NCBI GenBank assembly: GCA_021414065.1
Contig: JAIOPE010000102.1
Coordinates: forward strand, 1-36,916
Origin: Planctomycetota bacterium
GTDB lineage: Bacteria > Planctomycetota > JAJSAM01 > JAJVHW01
DNA length: 36,916 nt
Direction of reading: 5' to 3'
Positions 9,711-18,634 of this stretch are shown in pieces (within the stretch, counting starts at the first letter, position 1; the number at the start of each line of letters is the position of its first letter). Under the pieces are notes generated by a model, which searched no databases, was not told the origin of the DNA, and saw nothing but the letters and a program-made list of their open reading frames with translations. Made by a program: the position numbers and the translations under genes.

Positions 9711-11795
9711 TCACTTTTCGGCGGAGGGGGCCAGCGCTCGCTGCGCCGACGCCATGTACGCCCGGACGTACCGCCGCAGCCGGGCCTCGGCCTCGGGATC
9801 GACGTGGGGGACGAGTCGGCCGTTCGGCCACGGGGGCTCCTTCTTGCGCTCGGCGGCTGCCGCGCGTTCGGCGTCGGTCTCCGGCATGAGCCGCTCCGCG
9901 ACGTCTCCCCCGACGAGCCGGAAGAGCCGCGACGTCCCGCCGTCGAGCCGTTCGACGAGGTAGTTCCCCCTTGCGTCGAGCGCGGCGACGACGGGCTCCC
10001 CGCCGTGCGGGCCGAGGACGACGATCCGGTTCTCGTCCGGCAGGAAGGAGCGCGGCGCCGCACCCCACGTCCTGTACCGCGTCCCATTCGGGGCGACCAG
10101 CCGCAGCACGAACGGCAGCACGTCCACCTGGGACGCGGGGATCGTCCACCCGTCGAACACGGTCGTCGGATACGTGCGGACCGGGTTCTCCCAGCGCTTT
10201 GACGGCTGCATCACGAGCAACGGCACCCGGTATCGGTCCGGGTCGATCTCCGCTTGCGGGTCCTCGTGGAATCCGTGGTCGCCGAGGAGGAGGAACACCG
10301 TGTCCTTCGCCCACGGACGAGCGAGCGCCGCGTCCATGAACCGGCCGATCGCGGCGTCGGCGTAGCGCATCGCACGTTCGCGGTCGGACGCGCCGCGGAT
10401 CGAACGTCCGAGTTCGTCGTCGGGGACGGGGAACGGCGGGTGGTTCGTGGACGTCAGCGTCGCGACGAGGAACTTCCCCTTCTCGGCCCGCGCGTCGCAC
10501 TCGGCGAGGACGCGGTCGAGCAGCACGGTGTCGGGCGGACCCCACGCGGCGTCGCAGTGCGGCTCCGGGAAGTCGTCGCGTCCGACGACCGACGCGAACC
10601 CCTGCTGCCGCAGCCAGCCGCCGAGGTTCTCCCACTCTTCTGCGCCGCCCGAGACGAAGCACGAGTCGTAGCCGAGTTCCCCGAGGATGCGCGGCATCGC
10701 GCGGAAGTCCCGCTGGCCGGCGGCCGACTTCGTTACCGAGAGCCGAGCGGGGAGCGACGGGAACGACGCGAACACCGCTGGCACGGCGCGGTTGGTGGAC
10801 GGTCCGGACGCCCAGAAATTGAGGAAGACGTCAGGCGAGAAGCCCTCCTCGTACCGTTGCGAGAGCGCGTCGAACTGCGGCGTCCACACCGCGTCGCCCT
10901 TGGCGCCGCAGATCCCGACGTGTCGAGCCGAGAAGCTCTCCATCAGGACGATGACGACGTTCGCGCCGACGAGCGGGCGACGCCCACCCCCTTCCTGCAA
11001 CTCGAACCGCCGCGGGTGCGGCCCCGGCAGCGGCTCGCCCTCGTACGGTTCCTTGCCGACGATCGCCGCCGCCTCGTCGTCCGTGACGCCGTAGTCGCGC
11101 AGGTCGGCGCCGCCGTCGTCGCGCACCGCCTCGTACCCGTGCCGCGCCAGCGTGAACGGGCCCGACAGGTCGAGTTGGTTGACGAGCGGATGCACGCTCC
11201 GGCAGGCGTCCTGCGGACGGATCGGTCGTCCGAACCCGCCGCGCGCCGCGACGAACAGCGCGGCAGCGACGGCGAGCGTCGCCGCGACGTCGGGGCGCGT
11301 CCCGGCGTCCGCCGAGAACCGCTTCGCCCGCAGCACGCGGACGCACAGCCACGTCGCGACTGCCGCCGATGCGATCACCGCTGCGACGCCGACCGAGCCG
11401 ACCGACGCCGCCGACAGCGCGAGCGCCTCGCCCGGATCGTCGAGGTACTCGAGCGCGACGAAGTCGAGGCGTACGCGGAACTCGCGGAAGAACGGGACCT
11501 CGACCGCCGCAACGAGCGCCACGAGGCCGAGGGCGATGCTTGCGCCGACAACGCGGCCCCCGTCGGATCGTCGGAGGAACCCGACGAGCGTGCAGACGAC
11601 GAACGCCACGCCGAGCGGATACGCGAGTCCGGCCGCGTCGAACCTCAGGCCGTGGAACAAGCTCGCCGCGACGTCGCCGAGCGGTTCATCCGTCCGAAAC
11701 GTGACAGCGAGCACCGCGCGTTCGACCGCGAGGATCGCGATCCCAAGCCCGAACGCGGCGGCCCACAACGCGAGGTCCGCGCGGCGGCGGGGCAC
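9711..11795 (-). CDS. membrane sulfatase / LtaS-like phosphoglycerol transferase family protein
   Basis: About 694 residues. The N-terminal third holds about five hydrophobic segments (for example LWAAAFGLGIAILAVERAVL, then further ones to about residue 195), followed by a periplasmic sulfatase-fold domain. Visible active-site features: metal ligand Glu286 in VIVLMESFSA, probable nucleophile Thr334 in GPSTNRAVPAVF, a later TSTNHPPF, and Asp506/His507 in LLLGDHGFHEDP. This architecture is shared by LtaS, OpgB/MdoB and related enzymes that transfer phosphoglycerol or similar groups onto envelope glycans or lipids; the exact substrate cannot be told. The start lies 6 bp after the stop of the small upstream gene, so the two are co-transcribed. 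Confidence 0.86.
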   Translation of the reverse strand: MPRRRADLALWAAAFGLGIAILAVERAVLAVTFRTDEPLGDVAASLFHGLRFDAAGLAYPLGVAFVVCTLVGFLRRSDGGRVVGASIALGLVALVAAVEVPFFREFRVRLDFVALEYLDDPGEALALSAASVGSVGVAAVIASAAVATWLCVRVLRAKRFSADAGTRPDVAATLAVAAALFVAARGGFGRPIRPQDACRSVHPLVNQLDLSGPFTLARHGYEAVRDDGGADLRDYGVTDDEAAAIVGKEPYEGEPLPGPHPRRFELQEGGGRRPLVGANVVIVLMESFSARHVGICGAKGDAVWTPQFDALSQRYEEGFSPDVFLNFWASGPSTNRAVPAVFASFPSLPARLSVTKSAAGQRDFRAMPRILGELGYDSCFVSGGAEEWENLGGWLRQQGFASVVGRDDFPEPHCDAAWGPPDTVLLDRVLAECDARAEKGKFLVATLTSTNHPPFPVPDDELGRSIRGASDRERAMRYADAAIGRFMDAALARPWAKDTVFLLLGDHGFHEDPQAEIDPDRYRVPLLVMQPSKRWENPVRTYPTTVFDGWTIPASQVDVLPFVLRLVAPNGTRYRTWGAAPRSFLPDENRIVVLGPHGGEPVVAALDARGNYLVERLDGGTSRLFRLVGGDVAERLMPETDAERAAAAERKKEPPWPNGRLVPHVDPEAEARLRRYVRAYMASAQRALAPSAEK

Positions 11796-11801
11796 GACCG
11801 G

Positions 11802-12194
11802 TCAGACCGTCCGGGACATCGTCAGGAAGGCGTGCCACATCCCGACCGCCTCGGCGGGGACGAGCGAGACCTGGTGGAGCGTCTCGCCCTGGCACTGCTT
11901 CAGGCGCTCGTTGATCTTCGTGTCGAGTTCGGCGACGGGTCCTTCGATGCGCTCCACGCGGTACTCGGTCTGCGGCTGGCGCTGGCGCTGGAGGTGCTGG
12001 AGCGAGCCGATCAGGTGGCCCAAGCTGACGAGCCGCGGCGCGAACCGGTCCTCGATCTCCTGGTACGCGAACGAGTACGGCGAGGAGCGCAGGCCCTCTT
12101 CGTTCTCGAGCACGCTCTCGATCGCGCGCCGCGCCAGGTCCTCGTAGACCTTCTGCAACGTGTGCATCGCGCGCCGGTGGTCGTTCGCGTCCAT
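11802..12194 (-). CDS. small helical protein of unknown function
   Basis: A 130-residue protein (MDANDHRRAMHTLQKVYEDL...) with no signal peptide or membrane segment. It is rich in charged and Gln residues and predicted to be helical. ATG 12194 has AGGATG about 6 nt upstream. It is the first gene of the minus-strand run that continues with the LtaS-like enzyme 6 bp later and then ispG. No family is recognised. The tight spacing suggests a function linked to the sulfatase or simple co-expression. Confidence 0.75.
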   Translation of the reverse strand: MDANDHRRAMHTLQKVYEDLARRAIESVLENEEGLRSSPYSFAYQEIEDRFAPRLVSLGHLIGSLQHLQRQRQPQTEYRVERIEGPVAELDTKINERLKQCQGETLHQVSLVPAEAVGMWHAFLTMSRTV

Positions 12195-12288
12195 GGTGAC
12201 ATCCTAGCCGCGGCACGGGGCGAAACCGCAGGGACGAGTTCCCGGCGCAGGATGAAACGTCCGCGGCATCGGCTCGTAGACTAGGGCG

Positions 12289-13584
12289 ATGTCTCTCAAC
12301 GCCACCACACCTCGTGCGATCGCCCGCTTGCTCGCCGTGGTTGCCGTGCTCCTCGCCGTTGTCGGCGGGGCGACCGCACCCGACGCGCTTGCGGCCAGGA
12401 AGGCCACGCTCCCGGGCTGGTCACTCATCGGTGACTACGATCTGCAAGTGGACCCGGGGTTCGTGAGCGTCGCAGGGAACTACGACTTCTCCATCGAGGG
12501 CGCGTCGGGATCGCTCCAGGTCGTCTACAAGGTGGGAGCCGGCAAGCGCGCCGCACTGGCTGCCGGGGGCCTGTTCAACTTCACATTCCTCACGCTCACC
12601 GGCACGTTCTCGGTGGACGAAGTGGCGGAGGGGAACGGCCCCCAGCGCATCGCGCTCACCGACACCGTCAAGAATCCGAACTTCGCGTTCGACGGCGTCG
12701 TCCAGCCCGACGGGCGGACGATCGTCGGCACCTATCTGCGGCGGGATGGGTTCGCCGCACTGCCCGGCACGGTCACCGGTGAGCTCACCCTGCGACGGGT
12801 GACGCCCCTGAACCCGCCCACCGCCTTCCGTCTCATCTTTGCGAGCACGATGGTCCGGTCCGGCGTCGTCTCGGGCGGGCTGGACGGCGACCGGAAGGAG
12901 AAGCGGGCGTTCCTCGAGGTCTATCGCGACGGTTCGGGAAACCAGACGTTCGACGGCGGGAAGGTCACGGGCCGCGTCGTGACGAAGGCGGCGACGGCAA
13001 CGGCGCCCGCCACGACGACCGCGAAGGTGAAAATCGTGGGGAAGGGCTGGACCGCCGCCCTCGACGGGCCGATCGACGCCGACGGGTTCCACGCAGCCGT
13101 GGATCTCCGCGCGGCGGGGTTCCAGGTGGTGGACGCGCCGATGCTCCTGCCTGTCCAGGCCGGTCCGGAGCCTCCTCCGCCGCCGCCACCGCCACCCCCC
13201 GCGAACCTCCTCGACAAGGGCGTGGCCAAGGTCGTGGCCGGGCACGTCACCGTGACGCGCGGGTCCGTGCCGAAGAAGTTCTTCGGCGCCGCAGGCAGCA
13301 TCACGGTCGAGCTTCCGACCACGGCCTTCGGCCAGACCGTCGTGGCCGACCCGTCCACGGCGTCGGTGGCGAATCCCACGCGGTTCTTCGTGAAGATCGG
13401 GACGAAGACGTACGGCACGGGAGCCACCGGGGGTGCCGTCTCGATGAAGGTCCGCTCGTTCGTCCGAGGGTCCGCCCAGGTGATCGAGGTGCTCTGCACG
13501 GGCACCGTCGCCGACGGCACGGGCGGGGTGAAGCAACTGTTCCCGCCGGACGGCATCCTGCTGCAAGCGACGGTCGCGCGGTAG
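12289..13584 (+). CDS. secreted beta-rich protein with polyproline linker
   Basis: 431 residues. A Sec signal peptide (basic start, hydrophobic LLAVVAVLLAVVGGATA, likely cut after ALAA) leads to a Gly/Thr/Val-rich region with alternating hydrophobic residues, suggesting beta structure (NYDFSIEGASGSLQVVYK, GLFNFTFLTLTGTFSVDE). A run of ten prolines after PE near residue 295 separates a second beta-rich domain of about 130 residues. No catalytic motif is recognised. It is transcribed divergently from the 11802-12194 gene. Probably an exported periplasmic or cell-surface protein of unknown role. Confidence 0.78.
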   Translation: MSLNATTPRAIARLLAVVAVLLAVVGGATAPDALAARKATLPGWSLIGDYDLQVDPGFVSVAGNYDFSIEGASGSLQVVYKVGAGKRAALAAGGLFNFTFLTLTGTFSVDEVAEGNGPQRIALTDTVKNPNFAFDGVVQPDGRTIVGTYLRRDGFAALPGTVTGELTLRRVTPLNPPTAFRLIFASTMVRSGVVSGGLDGDRKEKRAFLEVYRDGSGNQTFDGGKVTGRVVTKAATATAPATTTAKVKIVGKGWTAALDGPIDADGFHAAVDLRAAGFQVVDAPMLLPVQAGPEPPPPPPPPPPANLLDKGVAKVVAGHVTVTRGSVPKKFFGAAGSITVELPTTAFGQTVVADPSTASVANPTRFFVKIGTKTYGTGATGGAVSMKVRSFVRGSAQVIEVLCTGTVADGTGGVKQLFPPDGILLQATVAR

Positions 13585-13645
13585 GTCCGCTCCGCGCGGG
13601 TGCGGTGGTGGGGTACTCTCGGGGGCTTCACCCCGGAGAACGACC

Positions 13646-14722
13646 GTGACAGCACCGACGAAGGACGCCGTGTTCGAGGCCCTGAGGGCCGTCCATGACC
13701 CCGAGCTGCACCGCAGCATTGTTGACCTCGGGATGGTCAAGGGCGTGGAACTCGTCTCCGACCGCAAGGCGTGGCTCGACATCGAGCTGACGACGCCGGC
13801 CTGTCCGATGAAGGACGAACTGCGCGCGTCGATCGAGGCGGCGCTCCGGCCGCTCGGAATCGAGCCGCCGGTCGAGATTCAGTGGAGCGCGCAGGTGCCG
13901 CAGTCCACGGCGACGAAGGAGAGCCGCGCGCCCGGCGTGCGGAACGTCATCGCGGTCGCGTCGGGCAAGGGCGGCGTGGGGAAGTCCACGGTGGCCGTGA
14001 ACCTGGCTGCGTCGCTCCGTCTCGACGGCGCCCGCGTGGCACTCCTCGACGTGGACATCTACGGGCCGTCGATCCCGCTCATGACGGGCACCGAGGGCCG
14101 CAAGCCGGACGTCATCGGCGGGCGCCTCGCGCCGGTCGAGGCGCACGGAATGAAGTGCCTGTCGATGGGGTATCTCGTCCCCGCGGGCCAGGCGGTCGTG
14201 TGGCGCGGGCCCATGCTGCACAAGGCGATCACGCAGTTCTTCGAGGACTGCGACTGGGGCGAAGTGGACTACATGATCATCGACCTGCCGCCCGGCACGG
14301 GCGACGTGCAGCTCTCGCTCTCGCAGATCTTCCCGCTCACCGGCGCCGTGATGGTCACCACGCCGCAGCAGGTCGCACTGATCGATGTCGAGAAGGGCGC
14401 GAACATGTTCGAGCGGGTGAACGTGCCGCTCCTCGGCATCGTCGAGAACATGAGCAAGTTCGTGTGCCCGTGCTGCAGCACCGTCACCGACATCTTCTCC
14501 CACGGCGGCGGGCGGAAGCTGGCGCAGGCGAAGGGCTGGCCCTTCCTCGGCGAGATCCCGATCGACCCGTCGGTGCGAGTCGGCGGCGACGTCGGCACGC
14601 CGGTCGTCATCTCTCACCCGGATTCGGCCGTGTCGAAGTCGTTCCGGGCCGTCGCGCGTACACTCGCGGCTGAGGTGAGCAAGAAGGTGATCGCCGACAA
14701 CCAGGCGGAGAAGGAGGCGTGA
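13646..14722 (+). CDS. apbC: Mrp/ApbC family iron-sulfur cluster carrier ATPase
   Basis: 358 residues, the usual length of bacterial Mrp/ApbC. The N-terminal MIP18/DUF59 domain (residues 1-90, HDPELHRSIVDLGMVKGV, with Cys in TTPACPMKDE) is followed by the MinD/NBP35-like ATPase: deviant Walker A GKGGVGKST at 107-115, DVDIYGPSIP, YMIIDLPPGTGD, and the cluster-binding CPCC at 274-277. It binds and hands over 4Fe-4S clusters to apoproteins. GTG 13646 is chosen because GGAG sits 8 nt upstream and the N-terminus fits the family. It could serve the many Fe-S proteins nearby (MqnC, IspG, Nuo), though that is inference. The next gene starts 1 bp after its stop. Confidence 0.92.
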   Translation: MTAPTKDAVFEALRAVHDPELHRSIVDLGMVKGVELVSDRKAWLDIELTTPACPMKDELRASIEAALRPLGIEPPVEIQWSAQVPQSTATKESRAPGVRNVIAVASGKGGVGKSTVAVNLAASLRLDGARVALLDVDIYGPSIPLMTGTEGRKPDVIGGRLAPVEAHGMKCLSMGYLVPAGQAVVWRGPMLHKAITQFFEDCDWGEVDYMIIDLPPGTGDVQLSLSQIFPLTGAVMVTTPQQVALIDVEKGANMFERVNVPLLGIVENMSKFVCPCCSTVTDIFSHGGGRKLAQAKGWPFLGEIPIDPSVRVGGDVGTPVVISHPDSAVSKSFRAVARTLAAEVSKKVIADNQAEKEA

Positions 14723-14723
14723 G

Positions 14724-15023
14724 ATGGTGACCCGCGGCGACATCGGCCTGCTGCTCGGCCTCTCGGGGTTCCTCCTCGGCGGCGGCGCGTTCTTCTTCCA
14801 GTTCAGGACCGCCGAGCGCATGGACAACGCCGACAACGTGCGCCAGCACGACGGCGAGCAGATGGACCAACTCATCGAGCGCGTGACCAAGCTCGAGGAG
14901 GACGTCCGCACGGGGAACCAGCGGTTCGCCGGTCACCGCAAGGAGTTCCTCGACCGCATCGGCGACGTGGCGGCACTCCAGCGGCGGGTCGAAGCGATCG
15001 AGGCGGAGCGCAAGCCGAAGTAG
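14724..15023 (+). CDS. small membrane-anchored coiled-coil protein
   Basis: 99 residues: an N-terminal hydrophobic helix (IGLLLGLSGFLLGGGAFFF) then a charged heptad-like helix (MDQLIERVTKLEEDVRTG ... VAALQRRVEAIEAERK) likely to form a coiled coil. AAGGAGG lies 6-7 nt before the ATG and overlaps the end of apbC, so it is translationally linked to it. No family is recognised. The topology suggests a single-pass inner-membrane protein with a cytoplasmic or periplasmic oligomerising tail. Confidence 0.75.
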   Translation: MVTRGDIGLLLGLSGFLLGGGAFFFQFRTAERMDNADNVRQHDGEQMDQLIERVTKLEEDVRTGNQRFAGHRKEFLDRIGDVAALQRRVEAIEAERKPK

Positions 15024-15050
15024 CGATATCATCGTCGGCGAGGAGGGCGC

Positions 15051-16742
15051 ATGCGTCGCTCGTCACGTCGGTGGGTGCTGATCCTCGGCTGTGAGTTCGC
15101 GGCGATCGGGCTTGGAATCGCCGGCCCGGAGATCTGCGGTTTCCGCTCGGCGTTCGCCGAGTTGGATCTGGCCGAGAGACGCTGGGTCCGCGACTGCGTC
15201 GGCGGACTCGCTGCCGCCGGCTCGCGCCAGCGCGAGTCCGTCGGCCGCGCGCTCAGCCCGCTCGGCGACCAGTGCGTCGTGCCGATCCTCGCGAACCTCG
15301 ACCTGCTGAAGTCCGACGCCGACTGGGCGAATCTCGCGGCCGCATTGCGCGTCGTCGGAGCCGAGCCGTGCGCTGCCGCCATCGAGGCATCGAAGCCGAA
15401 GTGGGTCGCGGCCCAGACGGACCGGATCGCTGCGCTCGTGGCGTCGCTTCGCGGCGCTCCGCCCGCGTACACGGCCGTCCCGGCGGCCGATCTCGACCTC
15501 GCCGAGCGGCGCTGGATCAAGGAGTGCGCAGACGGTCTCGCGTCGCCGGCGGCACGAGTTCGGGCCGGCGCCGAACGGGCCGTGCAGGTGTGCGGTGCCC
15601 GTGCCGTCCCGATCCTGCTCACGGCGCTCGACGGTCTCAAAACCGAAGACTCCTGGGCTTCGTTCGAACGCGCCGTGGGCCTCGCGGGGAGCTGGGAGTG
15701 TGCCGACCAGCTCGAGGCTGCGCGTCCGAAGTGGCCGAAGGCGCAGGTGGCGCGCCTCGACGGTGTCCTCAACCGGCTGCGGGAGCTCTCGGCGGGGGAC
15801 CGCATCGATCCGCAGGTGGACGCGAAGGTGCGTCCGCTCCTCGAGGCGTACGCGCAGCGGACCGTGTTCTCGTCACGCGACGACGAACTCGGGGAAGTCC
15901 GCGCGTTCGGGCGGCGCGCGGTGTCCACCTTGCTCGAACTCATGCGAGACGGCGGCGGCGACTCGCGGTTGGCCCGCGCCGCGAGTTCCGCCTACGAGGG
16001 CGTCGCCGCAGAGCGCGACGTTCCGCGCTCACCTCTGCGACATGGCGCAGACGATGATCGCGTTGTAGAGCGCGTGCGCGATCATGCCGGGCACGAGGCT
16101 CCCGCTGCGGCGGCGGAGGAATGTGAACCACACGCCGAGCCCGAAGTGGAACGGGATGCCCAGCGTGATGCCGTGGGCGAATGCAAACGCCGCGGCGCCG
16201 ATCCACGCGGACGCCGTGACGCCGAAGAAGACGGCGAGTCGCGCGTTCAGCAGTCCGCGGAACGCGATCTCCTCGAACACGCCGGGGCAGAAGCTGATGA
16301 CGAAGAGGAGGCCGGGCAGCCCGATCACGTCGCGGGCGTCGGGCCACTCGTTCGTCGTGTGCGGGAACACCTTCGTCCACAGATACGAGTAGCCGACGGC
16401 GACGGCACCGAGAGCAATCGCTCCGACGACCGCTTCGACGAAGTACTTCACGCTCGCGCCGCGGAGTCCCTCGAGCGCGCGGCCGCGCCAGGTTCCGGCC
16501 ACAACCAGCACGAAGCTCGACGAGATCAGCGACGCGATCGGCATCCAGAGCACGCGCTGCGTGCCCTTCGTCGCGAGGTCGATCGCAAGCGACGGCCCGA
16601 TGAAGCAGAGCATGACGAGCGCGAGTTCGAGCACTGTGCGGTTCGACCACTGTTCGCGGTCGGATGCCGATGCGTGCCGCAGGGACCACTGCCCATCGGC
16701 GTCGGGGCGGAGCGGACCTCCGTCCCACGATCGGACGCGTGA
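15051..16742 (+). CDS. exported protein with two internal repeats; 3' end uncertain
   Basis: The start is firm: AGGAGG 4 nt before ATG 15051, then a hydrophobic leader. Two tandem copies of a helical unit of about 100 residues follow, opening LDLAERRWVRDCVGGLA and LDLAERRWIKECADGLA, with matching downstream parts (VVPILANLDLLK/AVPILLTALDGLK; EASKPKWVAAQ/EAARPKWPKAQ). HEAT-like packing is plausible. Coding character is convincing to about 16020 (about 323 residues). Beyond that the frame stays open only as the antisense of the convergent CPBP gene and turns into charged low-complexity residues, so the last 240 codons are doubtful. Stops in the other two plus frames at 16055-16057 and 16066-16068 suggest a frameshift, real or from sequencing, near the true end. 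Confidence 0.62.
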   Translation: MRRSSRRWVLILGCEFAAIGLGIAGPEICGFRSAFAELDLAERRWVRDCVGGLAAAGSRQRESVGRALSPLGDQCVVPILANLDLLKSDADWANLAAALRVVGAEPCAAAIEASKPKWVAAQTDRIAALVASLRGAPPAYTAVPAADLDLAERRWIKECADGLASPAARVRAGAERAVQVCGARAVPILLTALDGLKTEDSWASFERAVGLAGSWECADQLEAARPKWPKAQVARLDGVLNRLRELSAGDRIDPQVDAKVRPLLEAYAQRTVFSSRDDELGEVRAFGRRAVSTLLELMRDGGGDSRLARAASSAYEGVAAERDVPRSPLRHGADDDRVVERVRDHAGHEAPAAAAEECEPHAEPEVERDAQRDAVGECKRRGADPRGRRDAEEDGESRVQQSAERDLLEHAGAEADDEEEAGQPDHVAGVGPLVRRVREHLRPQIRVADGDGTESNRSDDRFDEVLHARAAESLERAAAPGSGHNQHEARRDQRRDRHPEHALRALRREVDRKRRPDEAEHDEREFEHCAVRPLFAVGCRCVPQGPLPIGVGAERTSVPRSDA

Positions 16743-17060
16743 GAGTTCACCGGGCGGCGGGCCCGCGGGGAGCTGGACCGTGCGAGACGCACGGGTCGGG
16801 AGTTGAGCTTCGTCGGAGAACGGGAGAGCGCGCTCCGGAGCGCGGCCGACCTGCATCCACGCGCCGCAGACGCACCGGAGTTGGAACCCGGCCATCGACG
16901 CGTGGACCAGCCACGGCTGTCCGCAGGCGCCGCACGCGGCGTCGATGCCCTCTCCGGGGGCGAGCACGGTTCCGCGCGGCCAGATCTCCGGAGCGCGGCG
17001 GGTCCCGTCGTCGCCGATTCCGTTGTCGCTCGGCTCGTCGCCGACGGAGTCTCCGGTCAC
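16029..17060 (-). CDS. CPBP-family intramembrane protease with N-terminal zinc-ribbon-like region
   Basis: 343 residues. The N-terminus holds a possible ribbon (CGACGQPW about 25 residues before CVCGAW). After a linker come several membrane segments and the CPBP (CaaX-like, Abi) motifs: EEIAFRG with Glu263-Glu264, AFAHGI, and a C-terminal HALYNAII. These Glu and His residues form the metal-type glutamate protease site in the family. Members process prenylated or other membrane proteins or act in self-immunity; the substrate here is unknown. Its ATG overlaps the stop of the upstream gene by 4 bp (ATGA), the end of a coupled three-gene unit. Its 3' half is overlapped by the doubtful extension of the opposite-strand gene. 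Confidence 0.87.
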   Translation of the reverse strand: MTGDSVGDEPSDNGIGDDGTRRAPEIWPRGTVLAPGEGIDAACGACGQPWLVHASMAGFQLRCVCGAWMQVGRAPERALPFSDEAQLPTRASRTVQLPAGPPPGELSRVRSWDGGPLRPDADGQWSLRHASASDREQWSNRTVLELALVMLCFIGPSLAIDLATKGTQRVLWMPIASLISSSFVLVVAGTWRGRALEGLRGASVKYFVEAVVGAIALGAVAVGYSYLWTKVFPHTTNEWPDARDVIGLPGLLFVISFCPGVFEEIAFRGLLNARLAVFFGVTASAWIGAAAFAFAHGITLGIPFHFGLGVWFTFLRRRSGSLVPGMIAHALYNAIIVCAMSQR

Positions 17061-18004
17061 TTGAACTCGTCGCCCGCGTCGAGCGCGAGCCGGACCTTCG
17101 CGGCAGACATGTGCCCGGGCAGCTTCGCGTCCACGAAGCGGTCCGCGCGTTCCACGAGCGGCCGCAGTTCGACTTGCTTGGCGGCGACGCCCTTGCCGGC
17201 GCTGTTCTCAAGGCGCAGCCAGATCGTTCCGCCGTCGGCGACGGCGCGGACGGCGGCCCGCCGCGCGGGATCGGCGGCGGCGCGTTCCAGAGCCTCGACG
17301 TCGGCGGTCGTCGCCGGGTACGACGGCCCGCGGCGGACTTTCACCTCGTAGTCGCCCCACGCGCCGCCGACCTCGACCGTGACGAGGTCGCCGAACACGG
17401 CGGTGTCGGCAGTGAGCTTCGCGGCTTCGGGAGAGAACACGCGGTCGATCCAACCGCCGGTCCACGCGACCAGACCGAACGCGACGACCAGCAGCACGGC
17501 CAGCAGCGCCATCCGGCCCTTCGGCATCGGCGGGGGGGCGTCGTCGGCCTTCGCCGCGCCGCTGCGCTCGGCCGCCGTGACCGGCCGCTCCCGCGTGAGC
17601 GATCGGAGGCTCCGACCGCTGTCGTCCGGCAGGAAGAGCGTCTCCCGAACCACGTTCTCGAACACCTCTGTGCACCGGAGCGTGGACTCGACGGGTCCGT
17701 CGGACGCGGCGGCGAACTCCCGGAGTCCCTTGAAGAACGCGGCGCGGCGGTCGTCCGTCATCTGCGCCGGCAGGATCGCGTCGGCGTCGGGGAGCGCGGA
17801 GAAGCGGCCGCCGTCCATTTCGATGTCGAGCCGCGCGTAGCCGGCCTCGTTCGCCTGCCGCACCGCGTCGCGCGCGGCGGCGGAGTCGCCGACGCGGCCT
17901 TCGATGATGCCGTCGATCCGGCCGTAGCGCGGCGGGCCGGGGTCGCGTGGCGCGGCGTCCGCGGCCGGCTCGCCATCGATGGGGGGCGGTCCGACGTCAC
18001 GCAT
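17057..18004 (-). CDS. single-pass membrane protein of unknown function
   Basis: 315 residues: a Pro-rich start, a soluble N-terminal half of about 150 residues (GRIDGIIEGRVGDSAAARDA...), a low-complexity linker, one membrane helix (MALLAVLLVVAFGLVAWTGGW, near residue 165-185) and an extracytoplasmic C-terminal domain (TVEVGGAWGDYEVKVRRGPS). No family is recognised. It overlaps the GYF_2 gene by 8 bp and the CPBP protease by 4 bp, so the three are almost certainly translated as a unit and may form one membrane complex. Confidence 0.75.
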   Translation of the reverse strand: MRDVGPPPIDGEPAADAAPRDPGPPRYGRIDGIIEGRVGDSAAARDAVRQANEAGYARLDIEMDGGRFSALPDADAILPAQMTDDRRAAFFKGLREFAAASDGPVESTLRCTEVFENVVRETLFLPDDSGRSLRSLTRERPVTAAERSGAAKADDAPPPMPKGRMALLAVLLVVAFGLVAWTGGWIDRVFSPEAAKLTADTAVFGDLVTVEVGGAWGDYEVKVRRGPSYPATTADVEALERAAADPARRAAVRAVADGGTIWLRLENSAGKGVAAKQVELRPLVERADRFVDAKLPGHMSAAKVRLALDAGDEFK

Positions 18005-18548
18005 CGAGCGCGTCCTCCAGGGTTGCGAGCGACGTGATCGACACCCACTGCGGCATCCCGACGGTCCAGACTTTCGTCGTGCCGTCGATCTCGCCGGACG
18101 ACCAGATCGCCTGGAGTTGCACGAACGCCACGGGCCCTTGGCGCGCGCCGCCCTTCACGTACCACCATTCGACCGTGCGGGGGTCGGTGGCGCCGGCCGG
18201 AGCGCGCGGCGCGGCGCCCGGAAGCGCCTGTGTCGAGGGGTTCGTGTCGATGCCCATCGCCGCGTCGTGCGCGCCGAGACGCCGCTGGACGTCGCCGTGT
18301 CGCTGGTCCGCGACCATCCGGTCCTTGCGCAACTGTTCCTTGAGCCGCCGGTTCTCGGAGGCAAGTCGCCGTTCGCGCTCTTCCTGCACCTTCAGGTCGG
18401 GAAGGACCAGCACGAGAATCAGCCCGATGCAGGGCGCGAACGCGCCGATGAAGAACCAGCCGACGGGGCTGCGCCCGCGACTCCTCGCGATGAGCGAGAC
18501 GATCACGCCGAACACTACGTAGACCAGTATGAAGCCAAGGACTTCCAT
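17997..18548 (-). CDS. membrane protein with C-terminal GYF_2 domain
   Basis: 183 residues. The N-terminus has two hydrophobic helices (VLGFILVYVVFGVIVSLIA; WFFIGAFAPCIGLILVLVL), then a charged coiled coil (QEERERRLASENRRLKEQLR) and a C-terminal GYF_2 (DUF4339) module, EWWYVKGGARQGPVAF...WVSITSL. GYF-type modules bind proline-rich peptides; the Pro-rich N-terminus of the coupled downstream gene is a candidate partner (inference). ATG 18548 is preferred over GTG 18569 because GGGGAT lies 6 nt upstream and the hydrophobic helix begins at once. Confidence 0.8.
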   Translation of the reverse strand: MEVLGFILVYVVFGVIVSLIARSRGRSPVGWFFIGAFAPCIGLILVLVLPDLKVQEERERRLASENRRLKEQLRKDRMVADQRHGDVQRRLGAHDAAMGIDTNPSTQALPGAAPRAPAGATDPRTVEWWYVKGGARQGPVAFVQLQAIWSSGEIDGTTKVWTVGMPQWVSITSLATLEDALDA

Positions 18549-18634
18549 CGTCGATCCCCGGCGGGACACGCCCGCGGGGAGATCCTACGTCGCGGTCGCG
18601 CGGCGAGCCACCGCTTCTCCGTGGTCCCCGGATG

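Noticed and set aside
10254..12284. 676-codon plus-strand open frame
   Set aside because: It runs antisense to the sulfatase and the 130-residue gene and is made mainly of Arg, Asp and Glu; no motif supports it.
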